Source: Dendrophyllia cribrosa (Eukaryota; Cnidaria; Anthozoa; Scleractinia; Dendrophylliidae). Taken from it: a stretch of DNA of 64,000 nt. Positions 10,701 through 21,534 of this stretch are shown here, one piece after another. The translations under genes were made by a program, and so were the position numbers. The stretch is taken from the NCBI GenBank assembly GCA_024195265.1, contig JAJLRJ010000010.1, forward strand, positions 9,303,003-9,367,002. Direction: 5' to 3'. The notes beneath the pieces were generated by a model. It was not told where the DNA came from, made no database searches, and saw only the letters and a list, made by a program, of their open reading frames with translations. Within the stretch, counting starts at the first letter, position 1. The number at the start of each line of letters is the position of its first letter.

Positions 10701-11189
10701 GATATCTCCCACCAGGACCACTCTATTTTCCCTGAATCGAAGTAAAATGTTGTAAAGCAAGGTGGTCAAAGGGGGTCCAACGTGCAAACAATCATTCAAA
10801 CATGCAACACTCTTGCTTCCTTTCGAGGAAGCATCATATACCACTCTTACCTTGGTAGTAGCTGACTCTTGGCGAACAACTGCTTGGTGTGGTAAGTAAT
10901 GAATCCTGGGGGCCTTTTCCAACTCCACTACCTTTTCTATCACTCCCACTCTTAACTGGTCTCCTATGATCTTCCCATACTCCTTGAGAATCTCAGGATC
11001 CTTCTCTAGTCTTCGCATCTGAGTTTTAAGACGATACAGACTGGTTTCATAATTACTGGGAAGTTCTGGTTGTCCCTCCTTCCAAGGTAAGCGAACAGAG
11101 TATCTGGTCCCATTGAATGAGATGCTATTTTCAAATGACTCATGAACCTGTTCAGTAATGTGTCTCCAGATCCCACAATCTTTGAACAT
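7716..11189 (-). CDS. pol: BEL Pol: reverse transcriptase, RNase H, integrase
   Basis: About 1150 residues in one open frame. RT motifs: VRVVYDASSKG, VLVGDIEKAFLNV, FGLNASPFLL and the catalytic box SFYVDDFVGG. RNase H: FADASKKAYCG, RLELMGAL, LWLDSQTALFW and ENPADIGSRG. The integrase has an HHCC zinc finger (HLTSLQIQKCHKEVLHCGV, then CVTCKKW) and a D,D-35-E core with D in IGVDFAGPM, D in IVSDNAKTFKG and E in GGFFERMVKMVK. The Met at 11189 is not the natural start: Gag-protease lies upstream in another frame and a small indel near 11155-11165 separates them. The product would copy and insert the element if joined to Gag-protease. Confidence 0.93.
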   Translation of the reverse strand: MFKDCGIWRHITEQVHESFENSISFNGTRYSVRLPWKEGQPELPSNYETSLYRLKTQMRRLEKDPEILKEYGKIIGDQLRVGVIEKVVELEKAPRIHYLPHQAVVRQESATTKVRVVYDASSKGSKSVACLNDCLHVGPPLTTLLYNILLRFRENRVVLVGDIEKAFLNVEVDPEDRDCLRFLWVEKPPDLSQVVVYRFCRVVFGLNASPFLLNATLRHHVKRYEISDPSFVAKLLDSFYVDDFVGGGATSRESMELYQKTQSRMAEGGFKLRKWLTNDAQVRAKMATETQIGDKQDVVTEEDISYAKSSMGMKLGSKGQKVLGCEWDYEADVLNLDLTAIAQRAEGFPATKRNTLRLLAGVYDPLGLISPVGVSAKVIFQEICRQKCEWDEQLKGGVKKGVEDWVRGLIDCRRIDVKRCIYDHPHEEVEECSLHGFADASKKAYCGVVYLVYRTQVGRYARLLTSKTRVAPLKELSIPRLELMGALILVKLMVNVEGALASQQSVKRSKLWLDSQTALFWIMNRGEWKQFVKHRVNEILKLSDKGDWRYCPSQENPADIGSRGMSASELKQNVLWWQGPAWLTEPEESWPSEGSVSPTTESREEERTTSILVAQIDLDVGIDKVIEINKYSCLRMVLRVTAWLKRFCFNVAKKTKSEGKHGPLSLQELTEAEIDWIKAAQRELKCQENYKQLSKKFGLTEDSKGVMRCKGRLEYADLPTEAKEPIILPKDHHLTSLQIQKCHKEVLHCGVKSTPAELRTKFWVPNGRQVVKKTLSRCVTCKKWEGIAFTQPATASLPEFRVNPAPPFSKIGVDFAGPMYVKGRGKQLKKVYVCLFSCCVTRALHLDLVEDLSTATFLRCLRKFTARRGTPTLIVSDNAKTFKGAEKDVRALFRHPEVRAELGDKGIEWRFNVARAPWWGGFFERMVKMVKRCLKKVIGNARLSFDEMLTVLVEIEGTLNSRPLTYDDNNPSEEVLTPSHLIYGRRIQSLPELLESEEEFGESSATYTRRHKYLTKRLQHFWKRWQREYLTALRESHENKNAGKGRSPKEGDVVVVHEDGVKRGLWKMGVVEGLICGRDKEVRGAHVKVITKGRDVHITRPVQKLYPIEVDAGPNAGKRQDRNQVQPADSQGGSRPSRAAALDAARKISRLANQENY

Positions 11190-12609
11190 CTAGACTTTCT
11201 TGCTCTTCAACAGAGCTTGCAATGAAATTTACCTGCGTGAAGTGTACATCACTGCATGCATCTTTGCCCTTCATGGGTCCTGACAAGACCCACCCCAATT
11301 CAGTTTCTACAGCAACGGGCTCGTCAAAGTTGCCCCTTATTGAGCACCCTTTCTGAAATTGCCACAAGAAGTCTGCCCCGATCAACACATCTATAACCAT
11401 CTCATCCTTTCCCTTACTCACATCAGAGAACCACAGCCCTTTTAAGTGGGGGTAATCAGATTTTACTAATTCTACATGGGTATTTGGTATACTAGAAATT
11501 TCGGGAACTATGTATGCCTCCATGTTAATGAACCTCTCCCCCCCTATAGGACTCACCTTGACTTGGACAACGTCCCTTTGTTTCATATCCCTTGAGCGTT
11601 GCCCAAATGTACTTATTGCAAGCCAGTCTTGCCTGGTAACAGGAAGCCGCGCAAGCCTAGCAACTCTGGCTGTGACAAAGGAACGATGGCTGCCGGCATC
11701 AAATAAAACTCTGACCCTCTGTGACTGACCCTCCCCGGTGATGACTGCACGGGCAGTCTGTAGGGCTACACGATCTCCCGCACCCACGTGAAAACTACTG
11801 GGACTAGTAGTGGTAGGGTTACCCTCTGGTCTAACTTCAAATTCACTGACTGTTGGCTTATCCTGCTTATCACAAATTGAAATGTGGTGGGACTTCCCAC
11901 ACTTGTTACATAATTCAATCGACTTACAATCACGGGCTCTGTGCCCCTTTTGTATACATTTGAAACATCTACCGTACTTAACTAAAATGTTCTTACGTTC
12001 AGTCACATCGCTCACTTTCTTACAGTTCGCTGATGCGTGTCTTCCAAGGCAAAACGCACAGTTCTCCACTTCCTGCTTTGTGTAAAATGTGTTGCTGTCC
12101 TTCCTGTTCTGCGTATTTCCACCCGCCGACACTGCGTAGTAATGGTCTTCCCTCAGTTCTAACTCCTTTAGAAACGCGCTCAACAACTCCTCCATTGACC
12201 AGTTCAGAAAGTCGGCTCCCCTTGTGATAGTCAGGCGAAATGCTTCGGGCAACTTTTGTAAAACGGCGGGAACTACCACTGCTGCAAAGGTAGTTTCGTC
12301 CACTCCGAGAGCCTTGAGACCTCTAAAATGAGCTCCACAACCGTCGTAGAGTTTCCTCAAACGAGTTGTATCTTTATCGCTGAACACCGGCGCTAAATTT
12401 AGCAAGTCATTCACATGAGCACGCTGTATGGCAGTTTCTTTTCCATACTTTTTCTTCAAAACATCAACAGCGGCCGCATAATTCACTGCTGTCAAGGAGA
12501 ATCCCGCGATGGTCGATCTGGCCGGTTCAGTGACTAAACTTCGCAAGTAGGAGAATTTGTCGACGGCTGTGAGGCTTTCGTTTTGGTCGATGGCGCTTTC
12601 GAAAGCGTC
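11152..12609 (-). pseudogene. gag: BEL Gag C-terminal half and aspartic protease
   Basis: This frame runs from just after the TGA at 12610-12612 to a stop at 11152. It contains Gag zinc knuckles (CAFCLGRHASANC, CFKCIQKGHRARDC, CNKCGKSHHISIC) for RNA binding. Then comes a retroviral-type protease with the active-site triad in VRVLFDAGSHRSF (D-A-G) and a later IDVLIGADFLW. The C-terminal LQ/VQRLWDLET segment leads into RT in related elements, but here it ends early because of an indel near 11155-11165. It is the same frame as the N-terminal Gag piece at 12610-13095, so it is a continuation and not a separate gene. Confidence 0.88.
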
Positions 12610-13095
12610 TCAAAATTCTTGCCATTCTTGGATCTTCCCGTGAAATTTCCTTACTTCAAGCTTGGGGAGTCTTGCTTTCGTCTTGCTTTGCTGAGGGATT
12701 CCTGACGCCATGTTTAAATTATGAACTTGAGCGGCCGGTGACGATACACTTTGCTGAACCATCGGCGGTGGCGGATCAAATTTACTCATCATTTCTTCCA
12801 TTCTCATTACGATATCGTTCAGTTCTGCTCTCACTCCATCACTCTTCTCAATTTCCTTCTCGATACGCTCTTCGACTCCCTCGGTCGTCCCACTTGCAAT
12901 CAGGTCAATTATTTGGTCATCCAATGTTTTGAGCGACTCTATCTTCCGTCGCATCGACTGAATTGATTCTTTCAACCAGAATTTATCCACTGGATTATCT
13001 TCATCACTCAGCCTGTCTTTCAAACGATTAAGAAGTTTAGTGGCAGATCCTCTATGAGCCGCTCTGATTTTAACTTTCTTCTCTACTTCTGACAT
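12610..13095 (-). pseudogene. gag: BEL Gag N-terminal part, ended by an in-frame stop
   Basis: The ATG at 13095 starts a 161-codon frame rich in charged coiled-coil sequence (DRLSDEDNPVDKFWLKESI, then EERIEKEIEKSDG), followed by LPKLEVRKFHGKIQEW, a stretch typical of BEL/Pao Gag. The frame stops at TGA 12610-12612, yet the same frame stays open and Gag-like immediately beyond. One base change probably created the stop. The start lies about 70 bp inside the 5' LTR, as expected for the element's first ORF. Confidence 0.87.
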
Positions 13096-13148
13096 ATTTT
13101 CAGTCCGCGCACGTGGTCAATCTTGTCGACGTCTTCAAGCTCGATTAT

Positions 13149-13166
13149 CCGGCTCGAAGGACCACT
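13149..13166 (-). promoter_or_regulatory. Probable BEL primer-binding site
   Basis: The minus strand just inside the 5' LTR reads TGGTCCTTCGAGCCGGAT, a common form of BEL/Pao primer site that would pair with a tRNA 3' end. The tRNA was not identified. Confidence 0.65.
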
Positions 13167-13167
13167 A

Positions 13168-13432
13168 TGTTAGAAATCCACACATCAAAGGACTTCACAA
13201 TCTTTATTTTCGTCTATCAGAGGACTGTATAGCTTCACAATCTCGCTACAATCGGCTTAAACTTTCGAGGTAACAATCTTTTCAAAACACTCGCGCTTTC
13301 TCTCACGTTCATTTACAACATCTGAACATTCTCTCCTCGAGCACATGATTCACTTGTCAATCAACTTGAAGCTACGCACGTGACCAGACACGTAACTCTA
13401 CGTGTGTGTAACGCAACTACGGATTTCGGACA
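13168..13432 (-). repeat. BEL 5' LTR (promoter-bearing)
   Basis: 265 bp and nearly identical to 7405-7669. It would carry the transcription start of the element because the coding strand is minus. Confidence 0.95.
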
Positions 13433-14394
13433 AAACTAAACAACATTTAAACATGTTTAAGCGTTGGTGTGAATGGGGTATAAGATATACTAGGTGCTTA
13501 ACTATTTCAACACCTGCCTCGTGCCATGACTTGGCATGACTCATATACCAAGAGCTACCAAACAAAGACGGCATAACTGAACATTCTCTGAAACGGGTCT
13601 GGAAAGCGTAAAATTTCTTATCAGTATCACACCTAGAGATTTTTTTCTAAGATCAAAGAATCGACAACACTGCAAACAACAGACCTCTTATATATCTTAA
13701 TTTTGATCTGAAAGGAAAAATCTCTCAGGCACGTCCTTGGCATAAACCTATTCTAAAGTTGGGTTAAAATGCTTTTGCCGACGAGCAGGATTTTTGCTAG
13801 AACGTCCTGTCACCTTTTATACTGACAATTTGTGTGTTACATGTTGTGATTTTTATTTTAGTCTAGTGAGTCGATTGTTTTTAATTTTGGCCTAGTCGGA
13901 GTCGATTTTAATATTAGCCTAGGTTAGTCCAAGTTGATCCGAGTTGACCTGACCGGACTGACTGATCCGAGTTGATCCGGTCCGATCCAGTCCGAGTAAT
14001 CCGGTCCAACTTTTATGCCTGCCTCGCAGTAAAAAACACTGTAGTTTTTCCCCAATTTTTCTAATCATAGATTTTTGAAACTCACAAAATTTCGATTTTT
14101 GGCTCCCATGGCAAATATTAACCCTCAATTTGGACCTTGAATATTTATCAACAGCGATGGGGGTAGGGGAGCATTCCCTACAGTAATGAGCACTCCATCT
14201 TCATTCAACAAGAATTGCAAGGCTTCTGCATTGTACATGTAAAGATGTATACAGTTATTATAATAATGAATTTCAAATTGGCACTTATCTTATGTTAACT
14301 TAAATGTACTTTGAACAACCTGGCCCCTGCAGTGACAAAAGTCAGTTTAAGCATCCTGATTTGCAATTATATTTAAAAACAATCATTTGTTTAC

Positions 14395-14652
14395 CATTAA
14401 CAGCGACAGTTGTTGTTCTGTTTGCTGTTCCCACAGAGTTGATAGCTTCACATCTGTAAACAAATACTCCTCCAGTTGATACTGATTTGCTCCATACTAT
14501 TGGACTGCTGCTGTTACTTACAAGGGTATCATTTTCAAACAGCTGATAAATATGTACTGCAGGGTTACCATCAGCAGAGCAGCTAATGCTGATGACATTA
14601 TTCAGACATACATTTGAGTCATTCACTGTTAACTGGACATTCTCTGGTTTAA
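14395..14652 (-). CDS. Ig-domain exon 3 of copy B
   Basis: The counterpart of 778-1035. It is a 258-bp phase-1/phase-1 exon with Cys in ISISCSADGNP and VYRCEAINSVG and conserved splice sites. One visible residue change (Leu to Ile before the first Cys) and silent changes separate it from copy A, so both copies look usable. On the minus strand it follows the exons at 22162-22503 and 16178-16444. It may continue into the copy-A exons in a single longer gene, or belong to a tandem paralogue. Confidence 0.82.
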
Positions 14653-14785
14653 CTGAAACAAAAGAAAGAGCATTTTCTTTTCTTGAAAATCATTATTTTG
14701 TGTAAATGTAAATTTACATGTATGACAATTAATATAATCCTCGGCCTAATGTCTGTTTTGTTTTCGCAAAAAACGAAAAAGGATA

Positions 14786-15954
14786 AAAGTGCCTATAACC
14801 CTTATTTTTGTATCGCAAATATCGATTCTATACCAAGTGAATAATTGAGTGGTGGAATAATTCTTGATTTGAGGTTGCGTCTGTGAGTTGTAGAGGTTTA
14901 CATTTCCAATATGCTAATGAATGTGATGTCATTCCAGCATTTGTTTATTATACAAAAACATGGTGGTATAGATGAATCACATTTTCGGTTTAACATTCAT
15001 ATCATCATTATAGTTTCTGTAAGCAGAAACAACATAGCAACCAAGTCTCTAAACGTCTAAAATCTTGTGTATACAATTTTTACTCTTGTGTCAACCTTAA
15101 AATTATTTTCCAAAACACTCGCCGCATCAAATCTTTCTTCCCGTACAAGGACCGCTTGAATCGTTCTCAACAGTCTAAAGTTATTTACAAAGCCAGTTGT
15201 TGGGATTGTGAAGAATTTTACATTGGTAAAACTAAACGACGGCTTCATGATAGAAAAACTGAGCATTTTAAGGCCGTCGCTAAGCATAACCACACATCAG
15301 CCCTTGCTGACCATGTCAACACCACTGGACATAACATCAAGTGGGATCATTTTGATATCTTAGCGTCGGGCAAAACTGATTTCCACTGTAAAATCAAAGA
15401 AACATTGTTTATACAAGAACTGAAGCCAGCTTTTAATGCAAACGTCAGTAGCGAGAAGCTGATGCTTTATTAATTAGCTGTTTCTTTTTATAGATCAACT
15501 GTTAAGTTTTGTACTTAATCTCGGTCCCAGTTCCTTTTCAATACTATATAAGTATAGTTTATCAACACTGTAACGGTCACTTTTGAAAATGTATGTGGTA
15601 GCATACGAAACGTCAAGTTTTATAAAAAAATGAATAAGTTCAATATGTTTATCACCGCGGTTTGTGTTCTATTTCTTATCAAGCTACGATGGCCCCAGAA
15701 CAAAAGTCTTTATGATTCTGTAAGCAGTTTTAGTAAATATTGTGACTAAATCAGACAATAGCTACAGTCAAATTCCCAAGGAGGAAAATATAAAATGGGG
15801 TGCTGGAATGACGTCACTTGCATTAACATATTGGAAATATAAATCTCTATAACTCACAGACGCAACACTCAAATCAAAAAATATTCCACCACTTAATTAT
15901 TCACTTGATATAGAATCGATATTTGCGATAAAAAATAAGGGTTATAGGCACTTT
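14786..15954. mobile_element. 1.17-kb inverted-repeat element carrying a Penelope GIY-YIG fragment (copy B)
   Basis: The same 1169-bp unit as 1168-2336, with the same AAAGTGCC...GGCACTTT ends. Sequence differences are scattered single bases, so both copies descend from one insertion that predates the segment duplication. Confidence 0.7.
15009..15473 (+). pseudogene. Penelope-like GIY-YIG endonuclease fragment (copy B)
   Basis: The frame matches 1391-1855, including the GIY-YIG core (VIYKASCWDCEEFYIGKTKR) and the stop after SSEKLMLY. No reverse transcriptase or Met start is attached. The frame has stayed open in both copies since the duplication. That may only mean the duplication is recent. 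Confidence 0.8.
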
Positions 15955-16177
15955 CATTAAAAACAGATTTTTTTCTTGCTTGTTTGTGGCTGCTAAACTC
16001 AATTTTCTTTTATCTATATCATTATATTGTTTGTTACATTCAGTTTAAATTACTAATTACTTGACCATATTCCATCCCAATGTACATTCATTTTTTCAAT
16101 AACAATGTTAAAAATGTAACACCATTAGTGTTATTACTAGCTACAGAATAACTGTTACTGTTTGAGGCGGTACTTAC

Positions 16178-16444
16178 AGTTAATGGTCACATCAATTGTC
16201 TGATTTATGGCACTTCCAATTCCATTGTCAGCTTCACAACGATATGTTCCAGAATTATTTCTGTTGTTGCTAAATACATATGGCTGCCCAGTAAACGGGA
16301 CATCACTGTCGCTGCCATTAGGAAACACTTTTGTCCAGGTGATGTTTGGTGTTGGTTCACCGGCTACATCACAGGGTAACGTGATGCCGGCAGCACCTTC
16401 CACGACAACTTGGTCAGGACTGAAACTGTTAAAACTTGGAGGGA
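16178..16444 (-). CDS. Ig-domain exon 2 of copy B
   Basis: The counterpart of 2560-2826. It is a 267-bp phase-1/phase-1 exon with Cys in ITLPCDVAGEPTPN, Trp in NITWTKVF and Cys in SGTYRCEADNG. Splice sites are intact (gtaagt donor). The intron upstream now contains the 3.9-kb TTAA transposon, so the exon is separated from the preceding one by 5.7 kb. Confidence 0.87.
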
Positions 16445-16669
16445 CTAAACAAGAAGGAAAACATCAATTCAAAGTGAAACTTTACATCAGCAGTAAATCA
16501 ACAGTTATAAAGTTTAAATATAACTTGAAGTTAACATTAAGGGAATAGGTCACTTTAAAACCACTAGGACAACTTCAGTCTCCACCACACGAGAAAGGGT
16601 AATCAAGTTTGACTTTGGTCGGAAATGAAATTGTTACAGCTTGGAAGATCATCAATTTAAGGTAATTAA

Positions 16670-17909
16670 GAGCGGATGTCTGTAAATATCGACCAGGGGT
16701 GGGAATTATAAAAATTTTGAAAAATCCCAAAAAAATTCTGTAGACTACCCTAAGTATTCTATTAATGAAAATATAAATTTTAGTTTGATCGGATAAATAT
16801 TTTGGCGATACGGCGGGTGTCAAGTTCGGGCGCTTCACGGCCCTCACCAGACCGCTTTTTCGGGGCCCGAGACCGGGCTATGTAAAGAGCCCGATTTGAA
16901 TCTAATTCAAATATCATTCAACCCAGAAAGCTTCTCATCGTACTAAAGCGATTTTAACAGACATTTTGAGTGGTCATGTGCTTGAATTGATTGCGACTAG
17001 ATTATTTTACAGATTTTTAAATATTTACAAAATTTTGAGGATTTCACACGAGCAAAATTTTGTCAAAATTCGAAGGCCTAAAATAACGCCCGGTACCTAG
17101 TTTCAAACAGCAAAAGACATACTACATTAAAAAGCAATCTCTAAGCTTTCAAAATATGGTTTTAAAACTTAGGGCAACACATGAAATGAATTTTTGGGAA
17201 CGCGAAATTCAGGGAGCACTTGAGTGAAATTTGACCTTTCTGACTTGACAGTTTGAGGTTCGGCGCGACACACAAATCAATACTCAAACAAATGTTTCAG
17301 CCAAAATACGTTTAATTTAGGCAACTGATCTCAAGTCCCACAGTGATACATACATGCTTCATACACATTAGGTGGAAATTTTACACCAATTTTCTGCCGA
17401 AAAGAACTCATATCCTGGCTTTCAGGTATTTGAACTTGCCTATCACGACACAGCGAAGTGTTCAAAATCTTTACCAAATATCTATCCTGTCTAGTATATA
17501 ATCAGGTCTACATTATGTTTGTTTGTACCTTGTGTCCTTGTTTGTCTTCATTTCCGCAAAAACTGAGGTAAACTACAGCGAAATCTCCGCGCGCTTGACG
17601 TGTCACGAGTCTTGTGGAAATGCTGTTACGTGAGTCGAGATTGCGTTACATAACATGACAAACAGGGAGACCAAAAGCAGGAAGACCGACAACACGGGCA
17701 CTCGTTTACAGGAGATTCTTAGGAAGAAATGAATTCTAGATTTAAAACATGCAAATCACAGTAGAACCCTGATAACTTGAACTTGGCAAACTCAAATTCC
17801 TTTGTTTATTCGCGCTGATTCCTTTTTTCTTGTGATAGTCTTGATAGGAAAGTTAAACCAAGTCCTTACTCGAAGCGCTGACTCCAACTGCTTTTGCTCC
17901 CGTCAATTG
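16670..17909. repeat. Left TIR of element 1
   Basis: About 1240 bp, inverted copy of 19329-20595, starting GAGCGGATGTCTGTAAATAT and ending at GCTTTTGCTCCCGTC. A 30-bp indel separates the arms near 17440. Confidence 0.9.
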
Positions 17910-17949
17910 TTCGTCAAGAAATAAAACGACCTATCAGTTACACAATTAT

Positions 17950-18115
17950 GAGTTATCTGTCTTCCCCTTAAATAGGGTGCCATTTCTTGGTTTTGGGCCT
18001 TAAAAAGGGTATCAAATCTCGATTTTCTACCCTTAAATAGGGTCAGGGTCTGAGAACCTTGGCGGCACACACCTATCCTAAATTGTCGGGAGTACCCCCA
18101 CCCCCCGGGCGTAGT
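17950..18115. repeat. Fragment of a CCCTATTT-type MITE
   Basis: Repeated AAATAGGGT motifs and the end GGGAGTACCCCCACCCCCCG resemble the element at 25506-25914, in partial form. It lies inside element 1, just within its left TIR. Confidence 0.5.
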
Positions 18116-18415
18116 ATCACTCTTGTTTGATTACATCAGAGCACAGGCAGCCCAAGCTCACTATCACTATCACTATCAGATAACCGGGACGTGACCCTAG
18201 CTGTATGAGCGGTATTGTGTTACAAAGATTCGATTTATAAAGGTTTGTATGGGAACGCAACGGTTTTGTTTCAAAACTTTAAAATTTGAATGTTTTGTGA
18301 ATAAGATTGAGTCTTTTTCTTAGCAGTGGAACATCCAAATAACGACAACTCGTAAAATTTGCGTTAAATTACTTCTCCTTTCAGTACCAAGCAAGCTACC
18401 ATGTCAGTCGTACAG

Positions 18416-19317
18416 ATTCGAATTGTCACCTGGAGACTTTGTCCCATGCTGGGCAAAGAAACCATCAAAAGCATCCGAAACCAAGAGCAGCGACGACAAG
18501 GCCGATGAAGAGAGTGCTGAAGAAAGTGGCCTGTTCTGTTGCCCTGAATATGGCTGCATAAAGAACTACCAGCGGCACTCGAGAACCATATCATGTTTGG
18601 TCTGTGCTGCTTGCAACCTCACAGAAAATACAGCTTACTATCGATTACTAGACCAGGCAGTTCTACTTTATGCAGAGAAGCTCATGGAAGGAGACAGCAC
18701 CCAGTCCACTCTCGCCGTCCAGGCTGAACAATGTGGGGCCGTCGAGTCACCACAGAAAAGCTGGGCCCTAAAAGGATCCAAGAAGGCAGCCAGATTTATG
18801 GACAACCAGAGGAAGTACCTGGAGGACAAGTGGAGACGGGCCATAAAGCTGGCTCCGAACAAGTTTCACGGGAAATGCGGTATACGCGCAACGAAAGAGG
18901 CGAGCGCCGATTCAAGGTGGATGAGTTCCTGGCCGCGGAGCAGATCCAGAGGTTCTTCTTCAGAACATCCGCCAAACTTCGCCACACTGTCGCCCCAGAA
19001 GACGACGACGAAGAAACGGATGACAACAACCGAGCAGCCGAAGATGAGAAGGCTTTCTCAGATGCGCGCAACACCATCCTGATGCAATGCGCACCAGTGC
19101 ACCCCATAGTCTACGACACGTGGACCTCTGTGCGATGAGCTCGTCCAACAAGCCCAGTAAGCTGACAGTAACCCAGCTACACGAGATTTGCTCACACTTC
19201 AACATGGAGGATAAACCCTCTGGACGCAGGAAGAAGCCCTATCTGGATTTTATTTCGGAACCGTGTAGGTGCCTGCTCTTGCGCATCCTCGAACTTATCA
19301 TAGTAGAACCAGTGTAA
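18416..19317 (+). pseudogene. Last exon of the TTAA-element transposase-like gene (element 1)
   Basis: After the acceptor at 18415 (gtacag) the frame reads LSPGDFVPC, then a C2H2-like segment (LFCCPEYGCIKNYQRHS) and SKKAARFMDNQRKYLEDK. It then jumps frame to REMRYTRNERGERRFKVDEF and AAEQIQRFFFRTSAKLR, and jumps again to LTVTQLHEICSHFN with GRRKKPYLDF. The same blocks occur in order in the intact last exon at 30523-31454. At least two frameshifts and the absence of all upstream exons make it a pseudogene. It gives independent evidence for the protein family and its exon border. Confidence 0.85.
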
Positions 19318-19328
19318 CACGAACTCAT

Positions 19329-20595
19329 GACGGGAGCAAAAGCAGTTGGAGCTGAGCGCTTCGAGTAAGGGCGTGGTTTAACTTTCCTATCAAGACTATC
19401 ACAAGAAAAAAGGAATCAGCGCGAATAAACGAGGGAATTTGAGTTCGCCGTGTTCAAGTTATCAGGGTTCTACTGTGATTTGCATGTTTTAAATCTAGAA
19501 TTCATTTTTTCCTAAGAATCTCCTGTAGACGAGTGCCCGTGTTGTCGGTCTTCCTGTTTTCGTTCTCCCTGTTTGTCATGTTATGTAACGCAATCTCGAC
19601 TCACGTAACAGCACTTCTACAAGACTCGTGACACGTCATGCGCGCGGAGATTTCGCTGTAGTTTGCCTCCGTTTTTGCGGAAATGAAGACAAACAAGGAC
19701 ACAAGGTACAAACAAACATAATGTAGACCTGATTATATACTAGACAGGATAGATATTTGGTAAAGATGTTGAACACTTCGCTGTGTCGTGATAAGAACTT
19801 GACCCACATGTTTACATTAGCGAGCTTGAAGTTCAAATACCTGAAAGCCAGGATATGAGTTCTTTTCGGCAGAAAATTGGTGTAAAATTTCCACCTAATG
19901 TGTATGAAGCATGTATGTATCACTGTGGGACTTGAGATCAGTTGCCTAAATTAAACGTATTTTGGCTGAAACATTTGTTTGAGTATTGATTTGTGTGTCG
20001 CGCCGAACCTCAAACTATCAAGTCAGAAAGGTCAAATTTCACTCAAGTGCTCCCTGAATTTCGCGTTCCCAAAAATTCATTTCATGTGTTGCCCTAAGTT
20101 TTAAAACCATATTTTGAAAGCTTAGAGATTGCTTTTTAATGTAGTATGTCTTTTGCTGTTTGAAACTAGGTACCGGGCGTTATTTTAGGCCTTCGAATTT
20201 CGACAAAATTTTGCTCGTGTGAAATCCTCAAAATTTTGTAAATATTTAAAAATCTGTAAAATAATCTAGTCGCAATTAATTCAAGCACATGACCACTCAA
20301 AATGTCTGTTAAAATCGCTTTAGTACGATGAGAAGCTTTCTGGGTTGAATGATATTTGAATTAGATTCAAATCGGGCTCTTTACATAGCCCGGTCTCGGG
20401 CCCCGAAAAAGCGGTCTGGCGAGGGCCGTGAAGCGCCCGAACTTGACACCCGGCGTATCGCCAAAATATTTATCCGATCAAACTAAAATTTATATTTTCA
20501 TCAATAGAATACTTAGGGTAGTCTACAGAATTTTTTTGGGATTTTTCAAAATTTTTATAATTCCTACCCCGGTCGATATTTACAGACATCCGCTC
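19329..20595. repeat. Right TIR of element 1
   Basis: Inverted copy of 16670-17909, ending GACATCCGCTC before the TTAA duplication. Confidence 0.9.
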
Positions 20596-21191
20596 TTAAA
20601 TCAAAATTATTTCTCGCAGAGATGAATGTCCATCTCAGCCCTGAGAGAAAATAATAATAATAATATTTGTGTATGTGCTATATTTAAAAAACTAAATGTA
20701 CTAACAAAGTCAGAACAAAAAAAAAACTATACACAAAAAAAAAAACTAATTGCCTTAGTGCTAATTTAAGAGCTAACAAAGACGTAGCATTTTTCAATTT
20801 TTTTCTGAAGAGGATTTCACAGTGCAGGTGCAGAGTTAGAGAAAGCACTTTGCCGTATTCCACTACACTATCCCGACTTCACTGTTCTCTTGTTATTACT
20901 GTTTGGATCGGTAGAGAAAATGTAACAAACATTAGAGAGAGTTAATTCTTACATACATGCACCGCACTTGCAATTCCACTTGCGGACTCGTGGTGAGCCC
21001 GACAGCGCTTTGGACAGATAAGGTACAGCTTCTGCTATACCTTATACCCTATATTGCTAAATATGAAACAGTTTCATGTACATCGCTGTTTTGGCAAGAA
21101 GTGGTTTTCTAACGGTTTTAAAACTTATAAAAGAACAGATAAACATTAGTGAGAGGAATTTAGGTTTAGATCAAGGATATTTCTTACTTAC

Positions 21192-21393
21192 ATCTCACTT
21201 TGAGCTCAGTTCAACTCCACTCGATACGGGAAAGCAGCCTCCGCTTTGAAAAATTAAGATATACATTGTCTGTCTTTTTTTATTTACGATTTAGAAACCT
21301 GAGCGACGTATACGACGTTTCTGTAATATTAAAGGTTTCCTCCATTCTATTGTTAATCGGTCCAGATCCAACGACACACCGATGTTAAAATTT
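21192..21393 (-). pseudogene. Decayed Ig-like exon, copy B
   Basis: The counterpart of 3639-3840, with the same GTAAGT donor, the same FNITETSYTSLRFLN segment and the same stops. The decay therefore predates the segment duplication. Confidence 0.5.
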
Positions 21394-21534
21394 ATATCGA
21401 TGTAAAATCCCATTGGTGGTCAATTGACACTGTTTTATTTTTCAAATAAGGAATGTTAGCTGCACAAAAAATGACGAAAATATGTTGAATGTGGTTGACT
21501 TTCTAGAAGGAAATATGCGTATTTGATCAGATGG

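Larger units (their letters stand above)
7405..13432 (-). mobile_element. BEL/Pao LTR retrotransposon
   Basis: The 6028-bp element has 265-bp LTRs, TG...CA termini and a 5-bp target duplication AAACT at 7400-7404 and 13433-13437. The coding strand is minus. The 5' LTR is on the right and is followed by a likely primer-binding site; a polypurine tract precedes the left LTR. The encoded order is Gag, protease, RT, RNase H, integrase, with a BEL/Pao-style integrase and YVDD reverse transcriptase. The LTRs differ at only one position I could see (T/C near 7492), which suggests a recent insertion. The reading frame is broken twice. Confidence 0.95.
7210..13478. mobile_element. Short inverted-repeat element split by the BEL retrotransposon
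   Basis: The left end (7210-7255) begins CCCCATTCACACCAACG and is an inverted copy of 13433-13478, which ends CGTTGGTGTGAATGGGG. The two ends were a single element until the 6.0-kb BEL element inserted at AAACT. The left part before the BEL is 195 bp, so the original MITE was about 240 bp. No clear target duplication was identified. Confidence 0.75.
16670..20595. mobile_element. TTAA-flanked transposon with GAGCGG termini and 1.25-kb TIRs (element 1)
   Basis: The element is absent from copy A, where the empty site reads GGTAATTAAATCAAAA. In copy B that TTAA is duplicated at 16666-16669 and 20596-20599. The ends are 5'-GAGCGGATGTCTG and its complement. TIRs span about 16670-17909 and 19329-20595. 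Only the last exon of a transposase-like gene remains inside, so this is a non-autonomous deletion derivative. It shares the TTAA target, the GAGCGG tip and the encoded protein with the larger element at 28960-52597. The superfamily is unresolved; by target site Sola3, Kolobok or piggyBac are possible. Confidence 0.9.

Noticed and set aside
7812..12966. Plus-strand frames opposite the BEL gag-pol
   Set aside because: Antisense shadows of a clear retrotransposon reading frame.
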